Shown piece after piece: positions 12,281 through 23,649 of a stretch of 64,000 nt of DNA (positions are counted from its first letter, which is position 1; every line of letters starts with the position of its first letter). Source of the stretch: Nageia nagi. Its lineage: Eukaryota; Pinophyta. The notes beneath the pieces were generated by a model. It ran no database searches and was not told the origin of the DNA. It saw nothing but the letters and a program-made list of their open reading frames with translations. Where the stretch lies: positions 3,658,001 to 3,722,000 of the forward strand of contig JBITNC010000001.1 in the NCBI GenBank assembly GCA_050084985.1, read 5' to 3'. The translations under genes were made by a program, and so were the position numbers.

Positions 12281-12929
12281 CTTTATCATGTAAGAGGAGA
12301 GGAATTCCATGAACCATTAGGATTAAATACACCAAATTATAAATCCCCTAGGCAAAGATGAGTGCCTTGGAACTCAACCTCACAAGTAAAGATGCATTTT
12401 ATAATTAATTACACATCCTCTACACTTTTTCCTTACAACAATTTTTGTAATCTATTTCAAATCAAGAAAAATTTGATTTTGGATCCCTTGACAAGAGTTT
12501 GGTACCTTGATTAGGTTTCATTTCCATTCAAGGAATTATGTACAATAACTATGAATTATTTGATCGATATCCAATTTTTGCTTTCAGTTCTTCTATTTTG
12601 GTCCATAGTGGATGATCCCTATTCTTCTAGGAGCTATGGGCAGCAGAGATATTGAATTTAATATTATCATAATGTTGTTTCATGTATGCTTATGAAGTTT
12701 TCTAAAAACACTAGAACAACTATCCCTCAAATGTCTTGTACCCACTCTAATTCTCTACCTTTGCTCTTTTTATTGAATATTGGCCTTTAAAGCCATTTTT
12801 TGCATTATTTTAAATATTTGAAAGATTAATAGAGTTTTTTATTCATAAAAAGTAGATAAACATATTTTACATAATATGGACTCCAAAAAGATAAATAAAT
12901 AGGAGATCAAAATTCTTTAGTTTCCTAGT
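12281..12929. other. Probable LINE tail; no gene
   Basis: Continues from the LINE remnant without a recognisable domain. A T/A-rich stretch around 12830-12860 could be the remains of its 3' end. Nothing else seen. Confidence 0.3.
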
Positions 12930-13270
12930 GTGGGCATTCAATTCATCATTGGTGTTCACTGCATAGAGTTACAAAATAAGATAGTTCCTACAAAAATTAT
13001 GAAAAAGAAGGTCAAATATGATCCAAAGATAGGCATCTATATACATGTTGTAAAGGTATTTTCATAATATTTCTAATAGTATAATGTGTAACTCAGTTGG
13101 ATATATTCATACATATTTATAGCCTCCCAAAGATGACTTATATGTTTTGATAAGTTTCAACTACAAACAAAATCCATAATATTAAACCATGGGAAATACT
13201 CCAAACACTTGAGCATGAGAATTCCACCTAGAATCCTCAATTTGAAGATATTTTATTTTTTATATATGTT
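12930..13270 (-). repeat. Diverged inverted fragment of the 13.5/22.2 kb LTR family
   Basis: Read on the minus strand, this segment lines up with the first third of the LTR at 22193-23629. Shared landmarks in the same order are gaattctcatgct (gaattttcatact in the LTR), tttgggaggctataaat (tttgggaaggtataaat), aatacctttacaacatgtat (gatacctttccaatgagtat) and atatttgacctt (agatttgacctt). Spacing is conserved. It is therefore a partial, older copy in opposite orientation, directly beside the intact pair. Confidence 0.55.
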
Positions 13271-13497
13271 CTTTTCAAATCAAACCTCCCTAATAATGAG
13301 AAAGGTTTTGATCCCCAAAAGCTCACTTTTGAGTAAGGTGAATAAATAACTACTCCACCTTGGTTTTATCATACCATTTTACCCTATTAGGCAACTACCC
13401 TTTTGAACCAAATGACCAAACCTTATGTTTTCCTCTTCTAGTGCTATGTACCTTCTTTTCTAGTATTAAATCATCCCCAAGATCTATTGTAGTATAT

Positions 13498-14374
13498 TGA
13501 TCTAAAATAGATCAATTAATTAATGCCAAATATCATTAGAGTGATTATTTGATAAATTCTCATGCTTGGGTTGTGTTTGGAGCATTTCCTAATGGTCTTG
13601 TCAAGTTGTCATATCTTGAACCTATCATAACAATAGATAAATCATATTTGGAAAATAATAATTTTTTTTATAGAGATATTTAATTGAGTTGATTATTTTT
13701 TTAATGGATGGTTGTCAAATATAACTTTACAACAAGCATATGCATGCCTACCTTTGCTAAATTAAAGTAATGAATTATCAAGGTAGGTGAAGCATCACAT
13801 ATACCTCATGGAGGTAGATACATAAAAAGGTCATTGGAAGGCAAAGAGACAAGATTAGCAACAAAAAAATGAATCCTTAAGGATCATTTAGAAGAAAAGA
13901 AAAATAATAAGAGGAAGAAGAAGCATTGTGATAGGAGAGTATTCACTAATGTGGATGGCTACCACCACATATGGCATAGACTAGAACATAGATAATGTAT
14001 TTGCACTCTTGAACTTCTTTCTTTCTCCATTCTCAAATTTGTAAAAGTGTACAATAAAGAACAATAGTCATTCTATGATATTTCTTCTTGTATTCTTCAT
14101 ATATTTGACTGATCACATAGAGTTGTAAAGGAAGTACCATGTAATCATATGTTATATTTTATGGGGGTACATATTTGTAATGCATATGAATAATAATACC
14201 ATATGCTCATTACACTCTAATTAGAAGGAGATAGTGGGTATTATAGAGAGTCCTTTGTCACATGTGAACAAGCTTGTGATAGTTTCAGCCAGGAGATATT
14301 GGGAGTTCAAACCTAGAATCATGAATGATAAGATTGGAATTTTAACCAATGAAATAATTCTTTGGGTGAGATGG
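13498..14374 (+). repeat. Outer element 5' LTR, left part
   Basis: Aligns with 22193 to about 23150 of the right LTR. Shared landmarks include gcctacctttg, ggtaggtgaagcatca, actcttgaactt(c/a)tttc, cattctcaaatttgtaaaag and aataattctttgggtga. It stops at the insertion point of the nested element; the rest resumes at 21499-21503. Confidence 0.85.
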
Positions 14375-14884
14375 TGTTGACCTATGGTATTTTCATTATT
14401 TTAAATGATGCAAATAAGTCACAATATTGAAGGTGAGCAAGCTTATTGATGTTAAAGGAGAATATGTGTTCATGTATATATTTATTATTAGTGTCATAAT
14501 AGGTTCCATATAATTGTTGCCATGATGATTCTGATGATGCATAATGTTGTCATAACATAAAGTTGTTGATGAATATGAACTAACGAAAGCAATACTATGA
14601 AGTTAAAATTGCTAATAAATATTGAAATAATGTATAAGTTAAAGGAAGAATAAGAAAAATATATTTTACTAGAGTTTTCATAGTATTTACAAGTATTTAG
14701 ATTCAGATGGACCTATTAGGACTATTTCAATGGAATTATTTTGGCATAATTTGAACTGAATGGTTGGAACTCAAATCTCTCAATTGAAACACTTCCTATG
14801 GTTAATTTGACTCTATTTCATCATGATGTATGATTAACTACCACTGGTAGGACTTGTACTAAAGAAAATGTTGTCTAATTTCTT

Positions 14885-15145
14885 CATCATTCTAGCAAAA
14901 TTTGGTCTGCTCTACTTTGTTGGATTTTCACTAAAATCAAATCATTCAAAAAATGGCTAAGTATAAGGTTATTCTATTTTGTTGCTATTCCAGTAAAGTT
15001 TATCCATTCCAATAGAGTTAGATCTTTGTAAAAATTAAATTATTCAAAAAATGGCTAAGTATAATGTTATTCTATTTTACTATTATTTCAACAAAGTTAG
15101 TCTATTCCAATACTATCAGATCTTCACCAAAATCAAACAAAGTTA
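14885..15145 (+). repeat. 98-bp tandem repeats within LARD LTR
   Basis: The marker atggctaagtataa occurs at 14953 and 15051, 98 bases apart, each followed by (g/t)gttattctatttt and by a segment containing attccaatag or attccaatac. A third, partial unit lies upstream. The same array sits in the 3' LTR with markers at 19993 and 20091, also 98 apart, so the array predates insertion. Confidence 0.85.
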
Positions 15146-15199
15146 TACAGTGATGAACAAACTTGTGCAAAGAGATGTCAAAGTTGGATGGAGGCATTA

Positions 15200-15640
15200 T
15201 ACGATAGTAAACAAGCCTATGTGGAGAATAAAGTGCTTTATACAAAGAGGAAGAGCCTTATGTAGAGAATACAATGCAATATGCAAAGCTTACAATACTT
15301 ATGTGGTGAATACAAGCCATATGTGGAGGCAACAAGGGTTATAAAAATAGTTCAATGGTTATGTGGTGATGAAGGTTCTTATGTAGAATGCTTTAAATGG
15401 TGAGAAAAGGGTTTAATAAATGGAACTTTGGTCTTATGTAGAATAAAAGTTACTTGTACAAAGGCATGATGCATTAGGAAAGTCACTATCCTATGTATAC
15501 TACAGAGCTTATGCAGAGTGTCACATGATTATGCAGATAATTACATGCTTATGCGGACAAGCCTTATGCATTAGAAACATGCTTATGTAGAGATATAGAA
15601 TCTTATATGGTGAAGCTAAACCTTATGTGATCAAGTGACA
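15200..15640 (+). repeat. Degenerate TTATGTRGAG repeat block within LARD LTR
   Basis: The phrase (c)ttatgtggag or ttatgtagag followed by aatacaag-like sequence recurs about every 20-40 bases, for example near 15240, 15260, 15300, 15435 and 15575. The matching block of the 3' LTR is about 20220-20650. It looks like an old, decayed minisatellite inside the LTR. Confidence 0.65.
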
Positions 15641-16475
15641 TGTGGAATTAGACTAAAGCCTCTTGTCTAGACAAAGCACTGATGAGGAAGTTGAAAAGTC
15701 TATTGCAATGGAAGCTGAAGTTGAAGGGTCGAGTGTGAATGAGGAAGTTGTAGAGATCATTCGAGACAAAGCTGAAGATGAAGGGTTGTTGTTGTTGATA
15801 CCATTTGTAGTGTGTAAAAGGAAATAGATAGTAAGAATGAAATGGTTTTCATGAAATCTTGGAGGAGAGATAGAGCATAATGCAATCAACATGGTGTGTA
15901 TATACTTGAAGGTCAGAGAAGTGCTACTATGAGTTGGTGATCAGTAAGGGAGTAGAAGCTAAATGAAGATGTCATATTTGGGTGATGGTTGTTGAGTAAA
16001 CTTCCATTGAAGAACAAATTGTAATAGATTTATAATGAGGGTATAACAATGGCTATGAAAATTGATTTCATATTTTTTACAAAGATAGTTGGATGATGAA
16101 GTTTGATAAGCTAAAGATTAGAGAAGGATCTATGAATAACAAAGATATTTTTATGTCAAACTTGTAAATCATTTTTGAATTCCAAGTTGGTGCTTGACAT
16201 AGGATTTGGTGATCATTTTAGTTGTTATCAATAAATATTTGTAAAGTTCGTGCTTTGCAAAGTTGGATTTGGATGGGAGTCCAAACAATCATTTTGAGGA
16301 TGTAGCCACATTAGTGAACCTCATTACATATTATGTTATGTGATGCTTATTGAATGTTCTTGCTCTATTTTTTTATAGTTTTATGTTGCATTATTTCAAG
16401 TTCTTTGACTTGAATAAAAAAATGTATAACACACTAATTCACACCCCATCTTAGTGTCATTATATGACTAGCAAT

Positions 16476-16492
16476 TGGTATTAGAGCTAGAT
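16476..16492 (+). promoter_or_regulatory. Primer binding site (initiator Met tRNA type)
   Basis: The sequence tggtattagagctagat starts two bases after the LTR end. It differs slightly from the usual plant initiator-Met site (TGGTATCAGAGCC). This marks where minus-strand DNA synthesis would begin. Confidence 0.8.
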
Positions 16493-16541
16493 CCCTCAAA
16501 GATAAGCTTAATCAGCTAAGGGAGATCTTGGATTAGTCATA

Positions 16542-17690
16542 ATGGGAAAAAGGAAAGGTACCAAGAAAGAAATCAAATTTGATCAATCTCTATCAAATAA
16601 GTCTAGGGAATAAATCTTATTACCAGCTATAGAGTTTAAAGAAATAGCTGATTCGAATGATGAACCTGGTATAGAAAATAAAGAAAACAAACTAACACCT
16701 AGCAAGACTCTAAAGATTAAGAGATAAAAGCAATAGTTAACCTTGAAGCAGAACTCATATCTATCCTTAAAGACTTAGATGTTGAAAGAAGGAAGAACCA
16801 AAGAATGTATAAGAATTTGAATGGATATGATGATATAATTAAAGATCTCTACGTACAAATCCAAAAGGCTAAGATAACTAAAGAAAAATAAAGAGCAAAA
16901 GATAATGATAATATGAAAGAGTTGCTTGAAGAATCTAATAGAATAGTTAATGATTTATGCCTATAGCTTGAGGCATTCAATAAGATATAAGAAGCTCTAA
17001 GATCAAAATTCCATGAAAATGATCTAGTAGATGCTAAATCCATAGAATAACTTACTAGTATAAGGAAGAAACTTGAGGTAACTCAAAAGATGGAAGAAGC
17101 TCTTAGATCATCCCTAGAAGTCTACAACAAACATGAGGAGGAAACCAACAAACTTATTTTTGATCTAAAGTTGCAAATAGAAGAATATAATAAAGTTGAA
17201 GAAGCTCTTAGATAATATATCAATGAGAAAGATGTTTCCCATTGTAAACTAGATGAAAAAATTATTCCATTGAGGAAAAGAATGGAAGAATCCAATCAAA
17301 AACCATCCACCAACCTCAAGTTTGAGGAGAACATAGTAATTTTGGATGACATTATAAGATAGAAAAGAGATCCCAAGATCAAATATAAATAAGTGCAATG
17401 AAAGTAGAGTACATCAAATATAAATAAGGCAACAAATACAAGAGAGAAGTTAATATAGATATCAAATAATGAAGAAAAATCCTCCTTCAAGAATGAACAA
17501 AATACAACATCCAAAGAAACATGGTCAACATGCTAAAGAGGGGAAGTTTGATGATAAATATATGCCCAAGTATAAGAAGGTCTGGAGAAAGAAAGTTGAA
17601 GAGGAAACTTGTTTCATTGGCCAGTTGAGTAAACCCAGACAAGAGTTGGGAGTGATCACACTTCCACACCATTGATAGGGTTAATGGTGG
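16542..17690 (+). pseudogene. Gag-like coiled-coil protein of the LARD-like element
   Basis: Begins at ATG 16542 (MGKRKGTKKEIKFDQSL), shortly after the primer binding site. In shifting frames it gives a long, charged, heptad-rich sequence with recurring EALRS (KMEEALRSSLEVYNKHEEE, QIEEYNKVEEALR), typical of a coiled coil. Near 17337 it has ENIVILDDIIR followed by KRDPKIKYK. This resembles the LDxIL-xSQRxxxDKxGLGY motif of some plant copia gags, so a copia-derived gag is likely. A basic segment near 17470-17675 (MKKNPPSRMNKIQHPKKH) may be the nucleic-acid-binding tail; no clean CCHC knuckle is visible. Several in-frame stops. No pol follows. Confidence 0.6.
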
Positions 17691-19420
17691 CACATCCTTA
17701 GGGGGAGCAATTCATGAAAATTCTAATGCTCCTACATGTGTAAGAATTTATTAAGGATGGTGAGAAAGGAGAAAAGGGAGGTTATGAATGTTGTTTTTAT
17801 CTCAGACTGATATAAGTGTTATGGTTGTAGTTATTGGTTAATTCAAAGACTAGAAATTTTTTTGTAATTATTTCCAGATTAAAGCTCTACTTACTCTATA
17901 ATAATGATGCTCATGCCACTACTATTATTAAGTTGTTGAATAGAATTTATATATCCATGTTGTTGCAAGAGAAATAATTCCATCGATTACATTATGCATA
18001 TAATGCATCTATCTCAGAAAATGTACATGTTTTGTTGATTACTTTTGGTATTACCATTGGTACAATAAAATTATTTTATTAAATTGGTAAATGTAAGCTC
18101 GTGTGTTTAGGTTGCTATGGCTATTAAGACTATTAGGTAATAATATTGTTGGTAAATTGTTCATACCTTACTACTTAGATGATTTCAAGTGAAGCTAACA
18201 TAATGTACTTAGCTCATTGCTAATGGAGATTTAATAAGTTAAATCACCATGAAAATGTTATCATTATTGTATTTTGAAGATTGGATTTACTACATGTGAA
18301 GTTGACAGTGACAATTCCTTCTCCTGTAACTGATAACTAAAAGGATTCATACTATTTTCTATTTTGCTAATTTGATGAGAGAGTTGATCTAATTATGATA
18401 TTGTTGTAGTTGTTATCATATTATTGTGGTTGTTAATTGGATGTAGTTCTAAGATATGGGGAGTGAAGACTAATGATGATGGAACAATATATGATTATGA
18501 AGTTGTCTAACCTATGATCCTAAAAGGAAAATATGTATTCAACTATTACTAATGCCGGAAAGGAAATTGAGTTTTTTTTATCATACTTGCATCTATTGGA
18601 TAAAAGTATCCAAGTACAATTTACTATACGTACATGTTCTTATATTATCATGGTTATTGCTGCAATTATTCTTCCTATTTGTTGTGATTATGAGTGTGTG
18701 TCAATAATGGTGACTAAAATATATGTATAGAGGGGGCATTTGTAATATTCCAATACCATTGGTATCATTGATAAAATGTATGTGATTGGCACTTCCATTT
18801 AAAAGAAAGCCTCTATTATTAAGTCAAGAAGTATGGGTTACTAATGAATAACATTGATTTGAAAGGTTAATGATGTTAAGTTGGTACTATGGCCTAAACT
18901 ACTGCTTGCAAAGATACATCCATATGGGGTTATCATCAATTCAAATTCATTGGTATTATTGTTGACCAAATGTACGCTGCTCATTGTTGTTGCCATCCAT
19001 TCAAGTTTCTGAAGATGGGGGAGATAAGATAAAACTTGAGAAGATAAGGTATTTTCTTTAATCTTTTGTTGGCTGAAGTTGTTAAAATATAGACCCTTCC
19101 TTGTACATGTTCATCTAATATTGATTACTCATGTTGTTGTATTGGTCAAAAAGGACTTGGGGAGAAAAGTATGTCATCACCATTAGTATACTCCTAATGT
19201 GATCTTGGGCTAAATATGTGTGGCATTTCAAGTTGTAATAACATTGTTGCTATTGTGATGGCTTGTTTACTACTATGGAGATTGTTGTTGAGCTTCTTAA
19301 GTGATCTACAATCATGAAGTGCCCTCCTAATCCAACCTTACACCTTAAATATTATTGACAAAAAGGGGGAGAAGAATATGACTGGACTAGATTTTTGATA
19401 ACAATGCCGAAGGGAGATAT
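17691..19420 (+). other. LARD interior without pol; polypurine tracts at its end
   Basis: No retroviral-type enzyme domain is recognisable in any frame. Two purine-rich tracts precede the 3' LTR: aaaaagggggagaag at 19360-19374 and gaagggagata at 19409-19419. The second directly abuts the LTR and is the likely plus-strand primer; the first resembles the tract usual in related copia elements. Confidence 0.6.
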
Positions 19421-21498
19421 TATTGACCTATAGTGTTGTCAATGATGCAAATAAGTCACAATGCCAAAGATGAGCAAGCTTATTGATGTCAAAGGAGAAT
19501 ATATGTTCATGTATATATTCATTATTGGTGTCATGATAGGTTCCATGTAACTGCTACCATGATGATTTTGATGTTGCATAATGTTATCATAACATAAAGT
19601 TGCTGATGAATATGAACTAAGGGAAGCAATACTGTGAAGTTGATATTGATAAGAAAGATTACAATAATGTATAATTTAAAGGAAGAATAATAAAAACATA
19701 TTTTTCTAGAGTTTTGACAATATTTATAGGTATTTGGATACAAACAAACCCATCAGGACTATTCTAATATAATTATGTTAACATACATCAAACTGAATGG
19801 TCAGAACTCAAATCTCTTAATTGGAACACTTCTTGTGGTTAATTTGACTTTAATTCACTATGATATATGATTAACCACCACTTATAGGACTTGTACTGAA
19901 GAAAATGATGTTGTTTGATTTATCCACTACTTGAATGAAATTTGGTATGCTATGCTCTACCATATTTTTGCAAAAATCAAATGATTCAAAAAATGGCTAA
20001 GTATAATGTTATTATATTTTGTTACTATTCTAGAAAAGTTTTTCCATTCCAATACTAGGGGATCTCTACCAAAATCAAATGATTTAAAAGATGGCTAAGT
20101 ATAATATTATTCTATTTTGTTGTTATTCTAGCAAAGTTCATCCATTCCAATACTATCGAATCTCTACCAGAATCAAACAAATTTATAGGGTGAGGAACAA
20201 ACTTATGCAAATAGATGTTAGAGGTGGTTGGAGGCATTATGCTGTAGAAAAATAGCCTATGTAGAGAACAAAAGTGCCTTGTGTAGAGAGGAAGAGCCTT
20301 ATATAGAGAAGACAAGGCACTATGTAGAGCTTACAATCCTTCTACAATGAAGACAAGCCATATGTGGAGGCAACGAGGGTTATACAGATAGTTCAATGGT
20401 TATGCATTGATGAAGGTGCTTATGCAGAATGCTTTAAATAGTAAGCAAAGGGTTTAAGCAATGGAGCTTTGGTATTATGTGTAATACAAGTTTCTTATGT
20501 GGAGGCATGATGCATTATGTAGAGAATCACTGACCTATGCATAGTACAAAGCTTATGTGGAGTATCACATGATTAGGCATACAGTTACATGCTTATGCAG
20601 GTAGGCCTTATTTATAGAAGAATAGGCTAATGTGAAGAAGCTAAACCTTATGTAGTCAAGTGACATGTGGCACCAGACTGAAGCCTTTTTACTAAACAAA
20701 GCATCAATAAGGAAGTTGAAAAATCTCTTGCAATGGAAGTCAAAGTTGAAGGATCGAGTGTAAATGAGAAAGTTGTAGAGATCATTTGAGAGGAAGCCAA
20801 AGATGAAGGTTTGTTATTTTTGATATTATTTTTTATGTGTAAAATGAAAGTGACAGTAAGAATGAAAGGTTTATCATGAAATCCTAGAGGAGATACAAAG
20901 CATAGAGCACTTAGCATGGTGTATGTATACTTGAATATTAGAGAAGTGTTACTATGATTTGGTGATCAATAATGGCATAGAAGCTAAATGAAGATGACAA
21001 AGTTGGGTAAGAGTTGTTGAGCAGACTACCATTGAAGAATAAACTATAAAATATTGATCATGAGGGAAAAATAGTGGTTATGAAAATTTATTGCATGTTT
21101 CTTATAGAGATAGTCGGATGACGAATTTTGATGAGATAAAGATCAGAGAAGGATTTGTGAACAACAAAGGCATTTTTATGTCAAACTTGTAAATCATTTT
21201 TGAAGTACAAGTTAGTTATTAGAATAGGAGTTGGTGCTCATTTTGGTTGGTGTTGGTAAATATTTTTAAATTTGGTGCTTTGTAAGGCTAGATTTGGATG
21301 GGAGTCTAAATAGTCATTTTTTGGGATGTAGCCACATTGGTGAACCTCATTACATATTATGTTATGTGATGCTTATTGAATGTGATTGCTTTATTTTGTC
21401 ATAGTTTTTTGTTGCATTATTTCAAGTGCTTTGGCTTGAAGAAAAAAAACTATAACACACTGGTTCAACCCCCTCTCAATATCATTATGTGACTAACA
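19421..21498 (+). repeat. 3' LTR of nested LARD-like element
   Basis: Partner of 14375-16473, starting TATTGACCTATAG and ending GACTAACA. It carries the same 98-bp array (markers at 19993 and 20091) and the same TTATGTRGAG-type block at about 20220-20650. Confidence 0.88.
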
Positions 21499-21983
21499 AA
21501 TGGTTGAAGATTTTTGATTCTCTTAGAGGGAGGCTTGAAACATTACCATTGAAGCAACCATTATAAAAAATTAGATTCTTGAGTCAATTTTGAACTTAAG
21601 AAAACTAAATTATATTCTTGAGTCACTTAGAGGGAGGATTGAGAAGCTATAGAACTTTATTTAGTTGTTTGATGATAAATATAGGAGAAAAGAAGACCAT
21701 TAGAGCTAAATAAGGTGCAAGAGTACCCAAAAGAGGCATAACATCTGGATATTGTGGTTGTAGCTTTATCCTTGATTCAATAAAAAAAGAGATTAAATAG
21801 GATTTACTCTCACATTGAGAGGAACTTATATAAATACTTGTGTTCTTTACATGGATATGAATTATTTTAATCAATATTGGAGCATATTAAGAACATAGAG
21901 AGCATAAAGAAAATGGAAATATTTTGTAAAATTGTATTTAAGGATCTGAGTATGCCAAAGGATTATAGTGATTACAAATAGCA
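21499..21983 (+). repeat. Outer element 5' LTR, right part
   Basis: Resumes the outer LTR after the nested insertion, with the first bases being the target duplication. It aligns with about 23150-23629 (tcttagagggaggctt, gaagcaaccatt, gagaggaac, tggaaatattttgtaaa). A TATA box (ttatataaat, 21826-21835) lies in this part and is degraded in the sister LTR (cctctaaaaat). It ends in CA. Confidence 0.85.
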
Positions 21984-22192
21984 TGGTATTAGAGTTGGTT
22001 AAGATTTCTTTGAGCATTTTCTAATCCATTTCAAGAATTGGAGTTATTGAATCCATGAATAAGGTGCAAGAATGTCCAAAAGAGGCATAGCATCATGTGA
22101 AAAGAGCACACAAGTTTAGATTTGGGGATATTGATTCTCCAAAAAAAATTCATAAGCATTTGGAGACCAAATACCTACTCCTTGGTAAGGTG
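21984..22192 (+). other. Outer element internal region with primer binding site
   Basis: Starts with tggtattagagttggtt (21984-22000), an initiator-Met type primer binding site directly abutting the LTR. The remaining 190 bases have no open frame of note. No good purine tract is seen before the 3' LTR at 22193. Confidence 0.7.
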
Positions 22193-23629
22193 TGATCCAA
22201 AGTGTATCATAAGATTAATTCTACATATCATTATAGTGAGTTTTTTATGAATTTTCATACTTAGATCATGTTTAAAGAATTTCCTAATTGTATTTTAGAG
22301 TTGTCATATCTTGAACTTGTCATAAAAATATATCAATCATATTTGGGAAGGTATAAATTTTGATAGTATAATTTAATTGAGTTTATTCTTTTTGCATTGG
22401 ATGGTCATTGAAGATACCTTTCCAATGAGTATACACATACCTACCTTTGTTGAAGATTTGACCTTCATATGGGTTATTTTTATACAAATTATCCTTATCC
22501 AAAATACTACAAGAAGGGCATCCATGTTGTGTTATTAGTCATTTACGGCATCCATTGCACTAGAAGAGGTGAATTTCAGGTTAGGTGAAGCATCATGAAA
22601 ATCTCTTAGAGGAAAATAAAGTGAAAGGTTACTGGAAGGTAAAGAGATGGGTTTGAAAATGAAAAACAAATCCTTAAGGATCATTTGAAAGAAAGGAAAA
22701 ATGGGAAGAGGAAGGATAAGCATGGAGAATGTGTAGTCGACCAGACCATAGATAGTGTATTTCCACTCTTGAACTTATTTCTTTCTCCATTCTCAAATTT
22801 GTAAAAGTGTAGAATGAAAAGAAATACTCATTCTATGTTATTTCTTCTTGTATTCTTCATGTATTGGCTTGATCACATAGAGTTGTAGTGGGAGCAACAT
22901 GTGGTCACATGTTGTAATTCATGGGGGGTATAGTATATGTTTAAGTACATGTTTATAATGCATATGAAGAAGAATATCATTTAATCATTATACTCTTAAA
23001 GGGAGATAATGGGTAGTCTAGAGAGTCCTTCATTGTCATATGTGAAGAAGCTTGTGAGTCTTTTAATAAAGATATGTTGGGAGAGTAGAGTTAAAATAAT
23101 AAATGAAAAGATTAGAGGTTTCACCAATTAAATAATTCTTTGGGTGATATGATTGAATATTTTCAAGTCTCTTAGAGGGAGGCTTAAAACATGACCATTG
23201 AAGCAACCATTCAAGACAATAAGATTCTTGAGTCAAGTTTGAATTTGAGAAAATTAAATTATATTTTTGAGTCATTTAGAGGGATGCTTGAGAAGCATTA
23301 TAACTCTATGGAGTTGTTTGTTGATCAAGACAGGAGTAAAGAAGATCATTAGAGTTGAAGAAGGTGCAAGAGTGTTTGAAAGAGGCATAACATTAGGATA
23401 TTATGGTTGTAGCTTTATCCTTGATTTAATAACAAAATAAATTAAAGGGGATTTACTCTTACATTGAGAGGAACCTCTAAAAATACTTGTGTTCTTTGTA
23501 TGATATACATTATTTTAATCAACATTGGTGCATACAAAGAACATAGAGAGCATAGAGAAAATGGAAATATTTTGTAAATTTGTATTTGAGGATTCAAGTA
23601 AGCCATAGGCTTCCAACAATTACATATCA
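22193..23629 (+). repeat. Outer element 3' LTR (uninterrupted)
   Basis: About 1.44 kb, starting TGATCCAAAG and ending ACATATCA. As the uninterrupted sister of the split left LTR, it shows the pre-insertion sequence at the nested element's target: tgatatgattgaatattt here, against gagatgg and aatggttgaagattt around the insertion. Confidence 0.85.
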
Positions 23630-23649
23630 TACCTAGATATAGGTCATTA

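Larger units (their letters stand above)
14375..16473 (+). repeat. 5' LTR of nested LARD-like element
   Basis: About 2.1 kb, starting TGTTGACCTATGG and ending GACTAGCA. It matches 19421-21498 throughout, with many substitutions and small indels (by eye roughly 80-85% alike). It contains two internal repeat arrays, a 98-bp unit array and a degenerate TTATGTRGAG array, both present at the same places in the 3' LTR. Confidence 0.88.
14375..21498 (+). mobile_element. Nested non-autonomous LTR retrotransposon (LARD-like), copia-derived
   Basis: A complete insertion of about 7.1 kb. The 5' LTR is 14375-16473 and the 3' LTR 19421-21498. The ends are TGTTGACC and CA, although the 3' LTR start has decayed to TATTGACC. 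A primer binding site for initiator Met tRNA follows the 5' LTR, and polypurine tracts precede the 3' LTR. The flanking bases gatgg (14370-14374) and aatgg (21499-21503) look like a 5-bp target duplication with one change. The roughly 2.95 kb interior encodes only a gag-like coiled-coil protein; I see no protease, integrase, RT or RNase H. It would therefore depend on enzymes from an autonomous relative. It sits in the 5' LTR of the outer element. Confidence 0.85.
13498..23629 (+). mobile_element. Outer LTR element with minimal internal region, carrying a nested element
   Basis: Two copies of a roughly 1.4 kb LTR flank only about 209 bp of internal DNA. The left LTR is split: 13498-14374 and 21499-21983, with a 7.1 kb element inserted between. 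The right LTR is 22193-23629. Both start TGATC(c/t)AAA. The left ends in CA at 21983, immediately followed by a primer binding site (tggtattagag). The short internal region has no coding potential, so the element is non-autonomous or internally deleted (TRIM-like layout but with long LTRs). No clear target duplication is seen (tatat left, tacct right). By eye the LTRs are the most diverged pair in the window, fitting an old insertion. Confidence 0.8.

Noticed and set aside
17296-17693. Minus-strand open frames within the LARD interior
   Set aside because: Antisense shadows of the charged coiled-coil gag-like sequence; hydrophobic content is the complement of Lys/Glu codons.
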